DNA of 64,000 nucleotides, from NCBI RefSeq assembly GCF_001522545.3, contig NC_031771.1, positions 941,282 through 1,005,281 on the forward strand, given 5' to 3'. The notes below the pieces were generated by a model. That model was not told the origin of the DNA. It did no database searches and saw only the letters and a program-made list of their open reading frames with translations. This DNA comes from Parus major (Eukaryota; Chordata; Aves; Passeriformes; Paridae). Positions 32,401-43,499 of this stretch are shown piece after piece (position 1 is the stretch's first letter; each line of letters begins with the position of its first letter). The position numbers and the translations under genes are program-made.

Positions 32401-34299
32401 ATTTTGTATTTCATCTGTTCCATATTTTTCAATATTGCTCTTACAATACAACCATTTACTTTCTTTCTGACTAAACTGATAAAAGATTCAATCTCTCAGA
32501 CAATAAATCAGCTTTTTAATGTTGCATCAGCTATTTAAATCACTGTTTGACCATATTATTAGCCACTGTCTTTCTTTAAGCTGCCTCCCAAAGCCACCAG
32601 ATAGGGAGCCTGCTATTTTACAGCACCCCATACAGGCAACAAGCCTTTAAAATGAACCTGGGAAGAAGTGGGAAGACTGCTTTGCATCATGTGCACAGGG
32701 ATGAAATGTTTCCCTGTGGATTAGAACTAAAATCCTACCAGAACCATTTTAAAACTGAGATAGTTTTGCTTTTGCTTTCTATGCAGAAATCTGGCCATCA
32801 TTTTATCAATCTGAGCTCTTTCATGAATACCAGATTCATTTAAAAAAACATCAGAGTCAGTAAAACAATTTCTGTAGAGGAGCCAGCACTATTGGGAGAG
32901 TGATGGAAATATGGGTTTGCATTAAATTCCCCTATTTTGTTAGATGATAGGGATGCTTCAGAAGTACTACTGCACATATTTTAAAAAACCCCAACAATTT
33001 CTCCAGACTTATATAAAACGTTTTGTTCTCAAATAAAAACAGACAAATACATCTGTGTGAGAGAAGAAATAAAGCATTGCAGGTGGGAGAAGACATAAGA
33101 GCAATGTTCTGTGTACTAATCCTAAAACTCTGAGGAAGGAGCGAGTGCTTCGGGAGGGGAATTGTGCTGCCAAAATTTTGTGACTGATATTCCTATCTCT
33201 TCTCCCTAGCACCTTCAGCATCATTCTTTCAGGTGCTGCCACCTGAAAGGTGGAGAAATTTGGCTGGAGTAGTTTTGTCGGGGTGGTGGATAAGGTGCAA
33301 TATACCTGGGAAAGTCATTAGCCCCCATGGAGAAGTGGCCCCTTACCCAGTGGGACTGTGGAATATAGTGAGAAGAAAGTCTGGGAAAAAACGGGTGGCT
33401 TTTGAGAACCCACCCAGAAGCCCATGTTTGTGATAAATATAAGTTACTGGAAGCTCTAAAACCATGAGGTCTTTTATACCAAGCTCCAATAGACTGTATA
33501 GAAGAAACTGAGCTTCAAAGTGAACATAGAGGTGCTGTCAGTGTTGTATTTCTGTGCTCCTGTTTCTGTGGGGGATAATTAATTCAGCTCCCTGGAAAGG
33601 TAAACACATCTCAAGGAAAAAAAAAATAAAAAAAGAAGGTACAGTTCATGAGGGCAGTTGTGAAAACTGGGTTATTTTAGGAGGCTGGAGAAAAGAAGAA
33701 AAATAACAGTAGGGAGACAGGCTGCATTGAGAGCATCAAGGACAGTATGCCAGCAAGAGTGATCACCTGTAGGAAAGAATGGGCAGAGTTTTCTCCCTAT
33801 GAATTTCAAGTCCTGGTGTCTTGAAGAGGAAACGACAGGCTTAAAGAGCCCTTAAAGAGGGATGCCAGAGATACAGACCTGTCTCTTCTTCCAGGGGAAA
33901 CTCGTGGCTGCTGTATGAAACCTGAGGGCAAGTAAGAACTGCCTGTGACAAGTTATAATGACCAGGACTGAGCTGGAAAGAGGTCCAAGCAGTTGTGGCA
34001 TTTGTTTGTATGAACAGAGAATGAATGTTCATATAAACTTTTAAAAATATCTGATTTGTCTTCCATATTTTTCCTCATATTTACATTCAGAGAACAAATG
34101 CATTTGAGTGACATTGTCATCCAATGTCATTGGATGACATTGTACCAACCACCAAAGTGTGGTTTCTTGACAGTCAACTCATATTCAACAGTATTTGAGG
34201 AATATTGTTTTGAAATCTTTAGTCTACAATTGAGGAATTATATCATAAAGAAATTGTGATTGATTGATTGATTGAGACAGACCCATTATACTGTTCCTG
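26411..34299. other. Intergenic or distal 3' UTR sequence, no gene seen
   Basis: AT-rich DNA with many short frames in all phases and no recognisable protein. Low-complexity T/G runs lie at about 30125-30205, and a short (GT)n at 28934-28948. A moderately GC-rich patch at 27770-28030 may be an old repeat. An almost perfect palindrome lies at 34115-34139. Confidence 0.6.
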
Positions 34300-34475
34300 T
34301 TCTGCTAAGGCACTATTGATATTGTGGATATCCCATATCTGGAAATGTTCAAGGCCAGGTTTGGTGGGGCTTTGAGCAACCTGATCAAATGAAAGGTAAC
34401 CTTGCCTATGGCAAGGGGCTTGGAATAAGGTGGTCCTTAAGGTTTTTGCCAACCCAAACTATTTTATGATTTTAT
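34300..34475 (+). repeat. CR1 LINE 3' end
   Basis: Typical CR1 phrases: CTGGAAATGTTCAAGGCCAG, GGTTTGGTGGGGCTTTGAGC, AACCTGATC, then GCCAACCCAAACTATTTTATGATTTTAT at the tail. Confidence 0.8.
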
Positions 34476-35339
34476 TCCAAACATTTATGTTCAAAGTATC
34501 ACAGGAAGAGCATCCACAAGGAGCTTCAGTTAAAACTACACTTTTGAAGTTATAAAATAATAAATTAAAAGACAGCAACAGATTTTGGGTTTCTTTTGGA
34601 ACATCTAATTTGATATGTCTTAAACTGAGCAGCTGAATATTCAGATTTAAGCGGAACTTACAGAGGCATCATCTAGAAGTTGTAGACTCTTTGGAATGGT
34701 AATTATTTTTCCTTCTTAACTGTGTTTGTATTGCTCATGGGGTTCCAAAAGTACTTTGAAATTTTTGCTTGCAGTTCAAGTCCATTCCTAAAAGATTTTG
34801 TTCATTAAAAAATAAAAGTGCTTTGCTTTTATTTTCTACACAGTTCATATTCTTGCATTCTTGGCAATGCTAGGAGCAGACCAGGAGCTATCATTCTAGA
34901 AGCAGCTATCTGAAATCCAGGCAGACTTAAAATTTTACATTAACAGCCTATTTTGCAGAATCTTTTACTCTTCATTAAGATGATACAGGTTTGGTAAGTA
35001 TCATGGTACTCCCACTATTTTATGTCTCTGTTATTACAAAATTTGTGAGATTGTGACTCCAGCTGGTTTTTCTATCTGTTATAATAAGCCATGTTCAATA
35101 TGCTTTTTTTAAGACAACAATTTATGTTTAGAAGTTCTAGTCCAGAAAATCTTATCATTCGTAATTTCTTTCTGGTTTTCACTGTTTATTTCTAATAATT
35201 GGTAATGCTCAGAGTCCTGCATTTCAGATTTTTTGTCTTCCTGCCAAAACTTTCAGCATCATTCTTCTGTCCTTGGTACTCAGTGTTCTTGTAAACAGCT
35301 ACAGGATTTCCTTACGAAGAGGTTATTGACAGGACAATG
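34476..35339. other. Intergenic sequence
   Basis: AT-rich sequence between two CR1 fragments. I see nothing supportable in it. Confidence 0.6.
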
Positions 35340-35453
35340 GGAAATAACTTCCAGCTGAAAGAGGATATGTTTGGAATAGATATTAGAAATTCTTCCTTGT
35401 GAGGGTGGTGAGGCCCTGGCACAGCTTGGCAAGAGAAGCTGGGGATGCCCCAT
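35340..35453 (+). repeat. CR1 LINE fragment cut by an LTR
   Basis: It reads TTCTTCCTTGTGAGGGTGGTGAGGCCCTGGCACAGCTTGG and stops at GATGCCCCAT, where a CR1 would normally continue with CCCTGGAA. The LTR starting TGTGAACGAC follows immediately, so the CR1 looks interrupted. Confidence 0.7.
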
Positions 35454-35807
35454 TGTGAACGACTGAGTCACAGACCCAGACCGGCAGGGAATCTGAATCC
35501 TTTATTCAAAGAAATGAGCTGGTTTTATACACTTTTTCAAGGCACAGTATTTCCTTGCATGGTAATTCTTACTATGTGACCCTATCCCATGTTGCCATGT
35601 CAGCAACACACTTTCTAAATGTCCTTCTATGGGGTGATCACACTTTGTTCACCCATCTGACTGCTTCTGGCAGGCTCCTCTCCCATAGGGGTCTGCTGTA
35701 TGGCACCTCCTCCCCACAGGGTCTGGCAGAAACAAGCCTCTCTGTGCCACCATGGGCTTCTCTGTGTTGCCGTGTGCTTCTTTGTGCTGCCATGTGCTTC
35801 TCTCTGC
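35454..35807 (-). mobile_element. LTR, family A, reverse copy
   Basis: The reverse complement aligns with the forward LTR at 38797-39130 and 40579-40620. Shared blocks include CAGAGAGAAGCACATGGCAG, AAAGTGTGTTGCTGACATGG, GGAAATACTGTG and CTTTGAATAAA. Its right end on the + strand, TGTGAACGACTGAG, is the reverse of a CA terminus. The AATAAA is on the minus strand at about 35493-35498. The left LTR end is unclear because the sequence runs into an 80-bp segment shared with another LTR family. Confidence 0.65.
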
Positions 35808-35887
35808 TCCAGCACTTCACTGTATCACAATTACTCTACTTTTTACTCAAAATCCACACTTTGAACACTCTATTCCTCCCTATATAC
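35808..35887. repeat. 80-bp segment, exact copy of 39703-39782
   Basis: Base-for-base identical over 80 bp, in the same orientation, to a stretch inside the family B LTR 3.9 kb downstream. Here it abuts the outer end of the family A LTR. Flanking bases differ on both sides. Confidence 0.85.
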
Positions 35888-37594
35888 ACCAGAACAGCTC
35901 ACATTGCCTCCTGGGAGGACAAGTTTGATAAAGTCACCCTAAGACACCCAACAAGACAATCCCTCCAACTAGCAGTGCACATGCCTGCTAGTGTAAGTAG
36001 TAAGAAGAGAAAGAAGTCAGGATAATGTGCAGGGGGAAGAAAACATTTGGGGAGAATGCAGAAAAAAGGGTGCTTCGGTCCCACTCCGAAAGCTGTGTTG
36101 GTGTCTATCACTGGGACAGATGGAGAGATGGAGTGACTTACCTTTTTCAGATTTTATAGCTGTGGAGTTAAGGGAAAACAGGTTTGGGTTTTTTCTTGTT
36201 TGTTTTTTTTGTTTGTTTTGGTTTTGGTTTTTTTTCAGTAAACCTCAAACACAAAAATTTGAAAGTGAAATACACAGTGGTCAGTACCAGTGATGGGAGC
36301 CTTCAGTTCAGATCTTCCCACTCCTGCAGTATTACTGGGGACTCTCCATCCTTTATCCTGAGGCTGCTTCACTTCATCCAAACCCTTTTGTGATAAATGC
36401 AGGCAGAGGGAGCAACAAAGGGGTCCAAGAGGAATGCTTTAGCAGTCATGGCCAGAAGGGATTTTTACTCCCATACTCTTTTTCACTGGTCCCATTCAGT
36501 TCAAAATGCTGCAGACAATGAAATGATGGTTTATTTTCTAAAGCAAATAAGCCCTTCAGAGAGAATCTAGTGTTCTGATCAAAAGAAAGGCAGCATTAAA
36601 AACATGCAAGCAGTAGGAGGAACATCTACTGTTAGAAAAACAATGCTTTGCAGCCCTGAGTGGTTACTAAAAGTTCCCATTAATCCCTAGCAATACAATA
36701 AATCTGTGCTGAAAATTTAGTCTTATATGCATGATTTGGAAGTGATCTTACTAGTTTTTTATTACATCAGGTCTAATAAACTCCCATATCTATTTCAGTT
36801 AAGCTTGTACTGATCCACTTAGAAGATAATTTTAACTTCCATTATTTTTGGGGGCCAATTTCATTTGTCTCTGAAATATTGAAAAAAGTATAGTTTAGCA
36901 GTTGGGAGATGCATGCACTCTCCCACATGTGCATGCAAACACACAGATATCCACATATTTGTGTAGCAGAGGTGCCTGTGTGATGTTTTAGAATTACTCT
37001 CTTGGTTCCTCAGTTCCTAATACTGTACTTGTGGCAGACTTGGGTGTCTGAACTGCAATATACCTATGGGAAGAACAATTCAGTGAGTAACAGAGACTTT
37101 TCTCAGTTCAGCTGCAAAGTTCCATCTGCAAGTCAGAAAGTGTAGTAGAAGCGAAAGGCTTTGTTTCCAAAATAAGACCAAGGATGCTGATGAAGGAGAA
37201 AGGTGTGAAGTCTAGACCCTGGATAAATATCAACTGCAATAAGTCATCGTTAGGAAGGAGGTTTCTCTGTTCTTTTCTGCAAAAAAAAATAGACAGGGGG
37301 ATGTAGCACCTCTCCTGTGAGGATAAGCCAAGTCAGGTTGTTCAGCATAAGAGATGCATAGAAATGCAGCATAATTGCAGCATTTCAGTATTTACAAGGA
37401 CCTTGTAAGAAAGATGGGACAGACTTTGAAGACTTTCTCCAGAATGAGGAAAACTGCTGCTCTCAAGAAGGTTTGATTAGTTCTATTAATAATGAAGGGT
37501 ATTAATAATAACTACCACCTATGGCCACTACTTAGTTGAATGATCACAGCAATTTTTTTTTTTTTCAAAACAATGTGATTTACATTATGATACA
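35888..37594. other. Intergenic sequence
   Basis: Mostly AT-rich. A G/T low-complexity run lies at about 36181-36238. No gene or clear repeat is recognised. Confidence 0.6.
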
Positions 37595-37855
37595 TATTAG
37601 TAGGGCCTATAATAATAGGACAAGGAGTAATGGTTTTAAATTAAAGCAGGTTCTGTTTAGATTAGATATAAGAGTGGTAAGACACTGGACAAGTTCCCAG
37701 AGAGGTGGTAGATACCCTATCCCTGGAAACATCCAAGGCCTGCTTGGACAGAGATCTGAGCAATCTGATATTAAAAGATGTCCCCATTTGTTGTAGAGGA
37801 GTTGGACTAGATGACCTATAAAGTCCCCTTCCAACCAAAACTATTCTAGGATTTT
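37595..37855 (+). repeat. CR1 LINE 3' end
   Basis: CR1 phrases in order: TTTAGATTAGATATAAGAGT, GAGAGGTGGTAGATACCC, CTGGAAACATCCAAGGCC, GTTGGACTAGATGACC, CCTTCCAACCAAAACTATTC. Forward orientation. Confidence 0.85.
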
Positions 37856-38791
37856 TTCAGGTGTGTTAGGTAATGCCCATAAGTGGAGGGGAATAGGGAG
37901 GGAAGGGCTGTGAGAAACCGCTCTTTCTCCAATGTATCTGCCAGTGGTTTTTTGGCTTGTCTTCCTCCAGTGAAAACAGAAACAGCTCCTTGAGCTGTGG
38001 AATAGAGACAAGATCTCATCCCACATGCAGGTTTACATCTTTCTCTCATATGAGGCAAATACTCCCCATTTCCCATTGACAATGTATGGATCAGGACTGT
38101 GCCTCCTGTTGCTGCTAGTCCCAGCAGAAAAAAATTGTACAGGCAAAGCACTACACTCATGGTGAATTTGAAACATTTTTTTTTTAGTATTGACATGGGA
38201 AGGAGGCATGACTGCACTTCTCTGAAATGCATTAAGTCACTGAACAATCACAAAACGAAGAGTGAAGAAGGCCATAAGAAGTAACCCTGCTGTGTTATTT
38301 TTCCTCTGTAAAGATGTCATAGACTAGTTCCTTTTATTATCTATTCCTTTATAGTAGCATATGCTGAACTCAATTTTTCAGAAGGTATTTTGCCATAAGC
38401 TTACTCTCTGTCTTTACCATTGTTATTTGCACTCTATATTCAGATGAAGTTATTAACAGATGGCCTATAAATTCAAGTCATTAAATAGAATATCTGCCAT
38501 TCAACTGAAAATAATTCAGAATAATCAACTGAAAACATTAAAACCCCTTCCAAACTGAGAGTTAGACATCTTGTCCAGAGATCTGAAGACTCTGAGCCAC
38601 CTAGTAAAGGCTACTGGTCCCCTCCATTCACTGTTTCACTGTGAATTAAAAACTGATCACATTTGTCATGGCTTCTACTTCAGCAAAAGAAGACTGGTGG
38701 AAATGGAATACTTGACCCAATATGCAAAACCTCAACGTTTCTTAGTGACTCAGGAGGTGTCAATTGACCACTCCCTATGGTCAATCTCAGA
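37856..38791. other. Intergenic sequence
   Basis: Between the CR1 copy and the forward family A LTR. No gene, RNA or repeat recognised. Confidence 0.6.
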
Positions 38792-38796
38792 ATTCC

Positions 38797-40620
38797 TGTG
38801 GGAAGAGATACCACAGAAGTGAGTTACAGCTGTGGGACTCGCCTGCAGAAGTGCATGACAGCACAGAGAAGCACATGGCAGCACAGAGCAGCTTGTCTCC
38901 ACCTGACCTTGGGGGGAGGAGGCGCCACAACTCAGAGAGTTAACCTGTAGACAAAAGTGCCAGAAGCTGACAAACAAGTGAACAGCAGTGATAACCCTAT
39001 ATAGGGACATTAAGAAAGTGTGTTGCTGACATGGCAATGCGTAATAAATCGCTTAGTGAGAATTGCCATATAAGGAAATACTGTGTCTTCAAGAAACTTT
39101 AACCAGCTCCTTTCTTTGAATAAAGAATTCTGTCGTGGTTTTAAAACAGTAACTAAAAAAATTACTTATTTCTTACTGTGAGATATGGATTAGAGCAAGA
39201 GCAAAACAGGCTTAAAACTTAAAAAGGAATAAAGAAAGTTTATTAACAAACTACAAGAATAAGAACACCAGAATAAACTTTCAGAAAACCCTTTTATCTT
39301 TCACTACTTGACTATTCCTTTGTACACATGACAACATAGAGACAAAAAAACTTTAGAACTTTGGTGGTCAAAAACAGTCCCAATTTTTGCTAGAGTCTTT
39401 TCATCAGTCTTTGTGGAGAAACAGAAGTCTCTTCCTGCTAATCTATGGAGTTTCTTACAAGAAAAACTATTTCTATTATAGCTTTCTATTTTTCTGATGC
39501 AGGCTGCCTGGAAATATGTCATCAGAGTTCACTCCTCCCATTTCACATCACTCTGAGGTGTGTATGGGCCATGAATCTAGGGATGTCATTTTAAGGATGA
39601 GTTATTCAAAGGGAAAAGTCTTCTTCATCTGTCTTTGTGAGCTCCACTGGAAAACAGTTTTCTCATTGTCCCTCAAGGCTTCAAATTTTCGCTTCACTCT
39701 GTTCCAGCACTTCACTGTATCACAATTACTCTACTTTTTACTCAAAATCCACACTTTGAACACTCTATTCCTCCCTATATACTCTGTCATGAATTAAAGG
39801 AGTTTTTTCAAGACCTTATTGCCTACCTCCATAGCTTTAACAGAAAAAATATTTCAGCTTATAAAGCATCTCCTTATTCTCTACCTTTTCTGAAGCTTAA
39901 TTCTTTTCTTTACTGTCTCTGATAGTTTATAAAGCCTCTTTAATACTCTCTCTCTCTCTGGAAAAAAGGATTAATCTGCAAGTCTCATCTAGGTAATGAA
40001 AGGGTTAAAATCTTGCCCAGGCTTTTGTAGATGGTTCTGTTATCTCTGCCGGAGCAGGAGCTGGAGCTGTCTGCGATGGAAGATTCTTCATGGCTGCTCT
40101 GGAAAGTGTGGTCACTGTCTCAGCCTGCCGCAGGTCAAGAGCTTTTTTTCCTTTCCTTACTCGGTAGTCTCTGGTGAATTCAGCCACAGCAAAAACTGCA
40201 GCCGAGCCAGGGACCGGCCTGGCCCAGCCAGAGCCCGGGGCAAGCCCCGCAGGCCCCATCTCCCAGCTGGGAGTCGTGGCAGGCCCAGCCCAGCCCCTGC
40301 CCGGGCCGCATGGCCTGGGCAGGGAACGGGAGGCCAGCTGGAGCTCTGTTACCTTTCACAGCCAGGAAAAAAAGAGAGCAAGAGTGCTCTGACTTTACAT
40401 CTTAAGGAGGTGTTTACAAGTTGACTTCACTTTTTAATGGTCAAAACTGCTGTCAATTCTTAGAAATGACTGATAATTGGTCAGGAGGAAAGACTCCCAT
40501 CAGCCACCAGCAGCTTCAATTTCCTTAGCTCCCAAAACCACCTTAAAGGTAAAGGTAAAGCCACCCCATGACAAATTCAGATTCCCTGCCAATCTCAGTC
40601 CATGCCTCAGTTGTTACACA
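38797..40620 (+). mobile_element. LTR, family A, forward copy, split by another LTR
   Basis: It starts TGTGGGAAGAG and ends TTGTTACACA, giving a TGTG/CACA inverted end pair. Flanks are ATTCC (38792-38796) and TTTCC (40621-40625), a duplication with one mismatch. Its AATAAA is at about 39119-39124. The LTR is cut right after GAATTC by a 1443-bp reverse LTR, and its last 42 bp resume at 40579. Without the insert it is about 376 bp, close to the reverse copy at 35454. Confidence 0.65.
39131..40573 (-). mobile_element. LTR, family B, nested inside family A LTR
   Basis: It begins TGTCGTGGTT and ends CCATGACA (TGTC/GACA inverted ends) and is flanked by an exact 5-bp duplication AATTC (39126-39130 and 40574-40578). 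Both halves of the host LTR can be followed across it. The minus-strand AATAAA (39239-39244) shows reverse orientation. At 1443 bp it is long for an LTR. It contains a CpG- and GC-rich stretch at 40180-40340, which open frames cross without looking like a gene, and the 80-bp segment shared with 35808-35887. Confidence 0.75.
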
Positions 40621-40625
40621 TTTCC

Positions 40626-41866
40626 ATGGGTGCAAGTATCCTGCTGTGCAATAAGATTGAATTAATATAGTTGTCCTATTCCTAAATGCAGTTGATATTA
40701 TAGTCTTGGAAGCTGTCTTCTCAACAGAGGGAAACAAACTTGTTTATTGTGAAGCTTGTAAAGCAGGAAACAGGAACCTCCGTTTTCAGGAGAGCCCGGC
40801 ACAGATGCAAAATTCTTTGGAAGTTATTTATTCACCATGATAACTGTCAATGGATGAAAAGTCTAAAGCTGAGTGTAAAATACCTTGCTTTTCCAATACT
40901 CTAACTCTACTTGGAAAGGCTCCTAGTGGCATACTGAGCACAGTCAGTACTGCTGCAAGGGTTGCTCATGAATTCAACAGGGAACAGGAGACCTCCTGGC
41001 ATAATATCTTGCAGTTCCACCTTGGAGTACTCTGCAAATTTGTGTTTGCATGAGCCTGAAGTGTTGAAATATGCTGATGTTTAGAGCTCTGTGAAACATG
41101 CTTTAAGCCTGCTTTCGTTCTTGAAATACTGCCTTATATATACTGAAGTATAATGTAAACTAAGAAAAAAAGTCCTTTACAATCAAAACTCTGGAATATA
41201 TTATTACTACTTACAATTCCTATTGATAAAAGTATTAATAATAGTGATTATCATCACCCTACTGTATCTTTCCTTTTTGATGCTATGGCAGTTTCTGCGC
41301 ATGTGTACTATTCAGACCGTTTCTCTTAAAATACTTGCTCAGATTTACAGATAAATATGCAATTTGCAAATGCAGCCCCCAGCTGAGTAGTGCATTCCTA
41401 GTTAGCAAACCGCATCTACCTCCTTTAAGCTGGTATGTGCTTAAGTGCTTTTTCAGATGTGACTTAGACACATAATATTGGACAAAACAATGGTCCAGAA
41501 GGCAAAGCTTTTAACATGCTGTACAGAGCCACTATTTATTTCCTTCATGCAATCTCTGTTCTGAGGGCTAAAATTTTGTTTAGCATAAGTGATAAACCAG
41601 GTTAAGCAAAAGAATGTTTGTGTCTTGCACTGCTGTTACATTTAAACTTTGCAAAATTGGCTTTTGAGTTATTAAAAAAAAAAGATCAAGAAAAAGGAGA
41701 GGGAAGAAAGAAATGTAAAACTCTGGAAAGATAATTTATGTGGCTGCTATGAAAGAAGAATTCTCTTACTGGAATGTAAATAAATAAAACTTGAAAAAAA
41801 ATAGAGAAAATCAATGGAATAAATTCTAAATGCTACCTCATCTCTCTTATATAGTGGGAATTAGAA
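40626..41866. other. Intergenic sequence
   Basis: AT-rich, no gene or clear repeat recognised. Its last six bases plus one side of the boundary carry the CATAAA target duplication of the next element. Confidence 0.6.
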
Positions 41867-41872
41867 CATAAA

Positions 41873-42128
41873 TGTTGCTATATTTTATATATTAGTAAAG
41901 GTCTGTCTGCACAAACTAGTCTTTGAAATAAGTTGTGATGTTAAAGGCTAAAGTTGAATTAGTTCACCTCCTTGAAACCTTCCTGCAGAAGAGAGAGTAA
42001 AGCAAAACAATACCCTTGTGTACAGGAGGAAAAAATGTAAACCTATGTAAGTGTGCTAAAGATAGAAATAAACAGCGTTCACTGTTACTTCTGTGAAGAG
42101 TGGTGAAAAAGCTGGCGGTCTCTCAATA
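41873..42128 (+). repeat. 5' LTR of the class-II-like ERV, promoter core missing
   Basis: It aligns with the 3' LTR but lacks about 52 bp present there at roughly 47463-47514. Those bases hold CCAAT and most of the TATATAAG box. The join is at CCTATGTAAGTG (42042-42053). AATAAA is at 42067-42072. It also carries about 14 bp (TTGAATTAGTTCAC) not in the 3' copy. Confidence 0.85.
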
Positions 42129-42130
42129 TT

Positions 42131-42150
42131 TGGTGTTTCGAAGAGGGACA
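42131..42150 (+). other. Putative primer-binding site
   Basis: TGGTGTTTCGAAGAGGGAC lies two bases after the 5' LTR end, where a tRNA primer site is expected. I cannot assign it to a tRNA with confidence; the GAGGGAC end recalls Lys3-type sites. Confidence 0.4.
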
Positions 42151-42350
42151 TCCTCCGGGCAGGGGAGCTTTGACGGGTCCACACACGGTGGGATGAAGCC
42201 TTGGACCAAGGTTGGTGGAGTGGATCTGAGCGCGGATAGATGCTGCCTTGGATTGGTACTGGATAGGCGGCCCGTGGAAAAAGGGGGGTGAGTCGCTGGG
42301 GGAGTCCGAAAGGTGGAGGCATAAGAGAGGGGTCGCTACCCTCCCCCTGC

Positions 42351-42722
42351 CATGGCCATAGGAAAAATAGATGTGGAGTCTGCGGTAGCTAAAAACTGCA
42401 TCTTGGTATTCTCATTAAACGAGGCGAAGCAGCCAGGGATAAGGACCTGGGTATGCTCATTATATGGGCTAATTGTCACGGGCATTTAGTAGTGCCCTCA
42501 CTTCTCTTTGCCGTAGAGGAATGGAGGGATATAAGGGATCTGATCTGGGAAACGGCAATCACGGAAAAGAGCAAGGACACTGTGTCTCTCTGTCAAACTT
42601 GGCAGATTGTAATTAATGCCTTAAAAACCAGAAAAGCAAGATATGCTGAGGCTGTGAGCCCTGTAATTCTACCTGCATCACAGCAGCAGATGCCTTTACC
42701 TCCCACTGCTGGGCAAGCATAG
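42351..42722 (+). pseudogene. gag-like remnant of the class-II-like ERV
   Basis: An ATG frame at 42351 reads MAIGKIDVESAVAKNCILVF and stops after about 45 codons at TAG 42486-42488. A second frame from 42453 continues with AVEEWRDIRDLIWETAITEK and LCQTWQIVINALK, ending at TAG 42720-42722 in a Pro/Gln-rich tail. The position after the primer site and the Trp-rich helical look suit a matrix region. The two frames imply a frameshift. No capsid or zinc-knuckle motif follows. Confidence 0.5.
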
Positions 42723-43499
42723 GCTGCCCTTGGAGAGAGGGAGGGAGAGTCAGAGAGAAGAAAATAATGAGAAAGAAATTCCACAGCAAACACTGAAAAA
42801 ATGAACAGAATCTGTTCACCAACAGCAGGCTGTGATACGTCCTGAACTATTTACTTCACTTTTGGAGACACTCTTAAATTAACACTACAATCATATTTAA
42901 GTTCCAACTTACTACCCTGGAAGAAAAGAAGCTAAATTTAGATTGGTTCCCACCCGAACCAGGGAGGCGTAGGGGGAAAGCGCTGAAGTGTGCGCAGAGA
43001 ACAAAGGCACCCCCAGGGCAGAAGCAGTGCAAGAAAAGTTCCAAGGCCATGCTGAACAATTACAGGAGCAGTTGAGCAGAAACAAGTGGCTCAGACAGCT
43101 TCAAAGAGAGACAAAATAGCCAAAAAATTACGAACTATATGGTATCTAATTTGAAATTCATCACTTTAATTAGAAGTTGATAAGCTGCAATGGTCACTGT
43201 TGTTAGCACCTGGCCGTGAGAGACTTTTCGTGTAACATCGCCTGCTTTTCTAAAAATCATGCCCTTTTTCCTCTATCTGCGAACAACAAGAGAGAAATTG
43301 AGAGAAAAAACTGCATTTGTTAAAGTTAACTTTGTGAGGTTTTTTTTATCTCCGTTTTTCCTCACTGTGAGAGTATGTGGAGAATGTGAAGAAAGATAAC
43401 AGCAGCAGAGAGCAGCAGCAGGACGGGCAGTCCACTCCCCTGCTCCCTCTCTAAGAAAAAGCACCGAGATATTACCCAGTTTGTTAAAAAGTCATGATT

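Noticed and set aside
35555..36025. 156-codon frame
   Set aside because: It runs from a reverse LTR through the 80-bp duplicated segment into flanking DNA, so no coding unit is supported.
39996..40424. 142-codon GC-rich, Arg/Pro-rich frame
   Set aside because: It lies wholly inside the family B LTR and reflects its GC-rich core.
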